A stretch of 5,776 bases of DNA from Desulfuromonadaceae bacterium (GTDB lineage Bacteria > Desulfobacterota > Desulfuromonadia > Geobacterales > Pseudopelobacteraceae): NCBI GenBank assembly GCA_028686145.1, contig JAQUCQ010000224.1, positions 1 through 5,776 on the forward strand, read 5' to 3'. The position numbers and the translations under genes were made by a program. The notes beneath the pieces are model-generated. The model was given only the letters and a program-made list of their open reading frames with translations. It had not been told where the DNA came from and did no database searches. This document shows, piece by piece, positions 5,019-5,776 of this stretch (position 1 is its first letter; each line of letters opens with the position of its first letter).

Positions 5019-5776
5019 ATGACAATTTATACGAAGAAGCAACAAAATATTGCCAAAAAAATCGACAAGAGTAACGAAATATCAAACTGGAAGGACTGGA
5101 AATGGCAACTGAAACACTCAATTCATGATATTGAAACTTTTGAACGGCTGCTTGGTATCTCTTTCAGTGCCGACGAGAAGGCCGGGCTCGAAGAAACTAT
5201 AGCGAAATTCCCGCTCTCCATAACACCCTACTACCTGTCACTGATCGACCGGACCAATTATTCCGCCGACCCTGTCTTCCGCCAGTCGTTTCCGTCTCCA
5301 AAAGAGCTGGAGGTAAGTTCCTGCGATCATGCTGACCCTCTTGACGAAGATGCAGACAGCCCGGCACCGGGGATCACCCATCGTTATCCGGACCGGGTCC
5401 TCTTTCATATCAGTAATATCTGTTCCATGTATTGTCGGCATTGCACTCGCAAACGGAAAGTCGGTGACAAGGACTCAATTCCGAGCAGGGAAGAGATTAA
5501 CCAGGGACTGGAATATATTCGTAATACACCTGTCGTGCGCGACGTGCTTCTGTCCGGTGGAGACCCGCTTATGCTTTCAGATGAGTACCTGGACTGGATC
5601 TTGGGCGAGTTACGTGCCATTCCACATGTACAAGTGATCCGCATCGGCAGCCGCATGCCGGTAGTTCTTCCATATCGCATTACCGATAACCTGATAGAGG
5701 TTCTCAAGAAACACCATCCACTGTGGCTGAATACTCACTTCAACCATCCCCGGGAAATCACAACTTCGGCGAAAGA
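5019..5776 (+). CDS. kamA/ablA: Lysine 2,3-aminomutase (radical SAM, PLP), 3' partial
   Basis: The first 252 residues of a cytoplasmic radical-SAM enzyme that interconverts L-alpha-lysine and L-beta-lysine using a [4Fe-4S] cluster, SAM and PLP. The frame is open to the window end; the family is about 400-470 residues long. Seen in order: a WKDWKWQ motif at 24-30, typical of the N-terminal region of true aminomutases; DPLDEDADSPAPG at 106-118, then THRYPDRVLF at 120-129; the cluster motif CSMYCRHCTRKR with Cys135, Cys139 and Cys142; the SAM-contacting SGGDPL at 179-184; RIGSRMPVVLP at 208-218; and WLNTHFNHPREIT at 236-248. The N-terminal extension argues against the shorter EpmB (EF-P beta-lysine pathway). 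The PLP-binding lysine and the two aspartates that bind the substrate epsilon-amino group (Lys337, Asp293 and Asp330 in the Clostridium subterminale enzyme) fall beyond the window, so glutamate 2,3-aminomutase cannot be fully excluded. Beta-lysine would serve N-acetyl-beta-lysine osmolyte synthesis (with AblB) or lysine fermentation. Confidence 0.92.
   Translation, partial: MTIYTKKQQNIAKKIDKSNEISNWKDWKWQLKHSIHDIETFERLLGISFSADEKAGLEETIAKFPLSITPYYLSLIDRTNYSADPVFRQSFPSPKELEVSSCDHADPLDEDADSPAPGITHRYPDRVLFHISNICSMYCRHCTRKRKVGDKDSIPSREEINQGLEYIRNTPVVRDVLLSGGDPLMLSDEYLDWILGELRAIPHVQVIRIGSRMPVVLPYRITDNLIEVLKKHHPLWLNTHFNHPREITTSAK

Overview
The window holds the 3' end of a peptide-type ABC importer operon, a long AT-rich non-coding region, a gene for a secreted TPR-repeat protein with a very basic tail, and the 5' part of a lysine 2,3-aminomutase gene. 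All genes are on the + strand. Gram-negative-style gene organisation, a periplasmic binding protein system and an oxygen-sensitive radical-SAM aminomutase suggest an anaerobic or facultative bacterium. My best guess is something like the Desulfuromonadales or related deltaproteobacterial groups. This is inference from gene content only, with low to moderate confidence.

Region 1 (about 2-3221) encodes a family 5 solute-binding protein (N-terminus outside the window), then a DppB/OppB-type and a DppC/OppC-type permease. The three genes are separated by 1 and 3 nt and are surely co-transcribed. No ATPase gene follows, so the nucleotide-binding subunits must lie upstream of the window or elsewhere.

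Region 2 (3222-3752) has no convincing gene. It holds a possible weak terminator for the transporter operon, a 6-bp-arm dyad, a near-consensus sigma70-type promoter (TTGACA with TATAAT or TAATAT), three copies of AATATGT at an exact 16-bp period beginning at the -10 region, and, nearer the next gene, a possible extended -10 promoter. It is the least explained part of the window.

Region 3 (3753-4906) encodes a 379-residue exported protein: signal peptide, about seven TPR units, then a roughly 65-residue Lys/Arg-rich tail with a thrice-repeated SVKK motif. A plausible intrinsic terminator overlaps its stop codon, so this gene appears to be a separate transcription unit.

Region 4 (5019-end) encodes the first 252 residues of a KamA/AblA-type lysine 2,3-aminomutase, including the radical-SAM cysteine motif. 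The PLP-lysine and substrate-specificity residues lie past the window edge. Beta-lysine made by this enzyme could feed either N-acetyl-beta-lysine osmolyte synthesis or lysine fermentation; the downstream gene would decide. I see no clear functional link between the TPR protein and its two neighbours.
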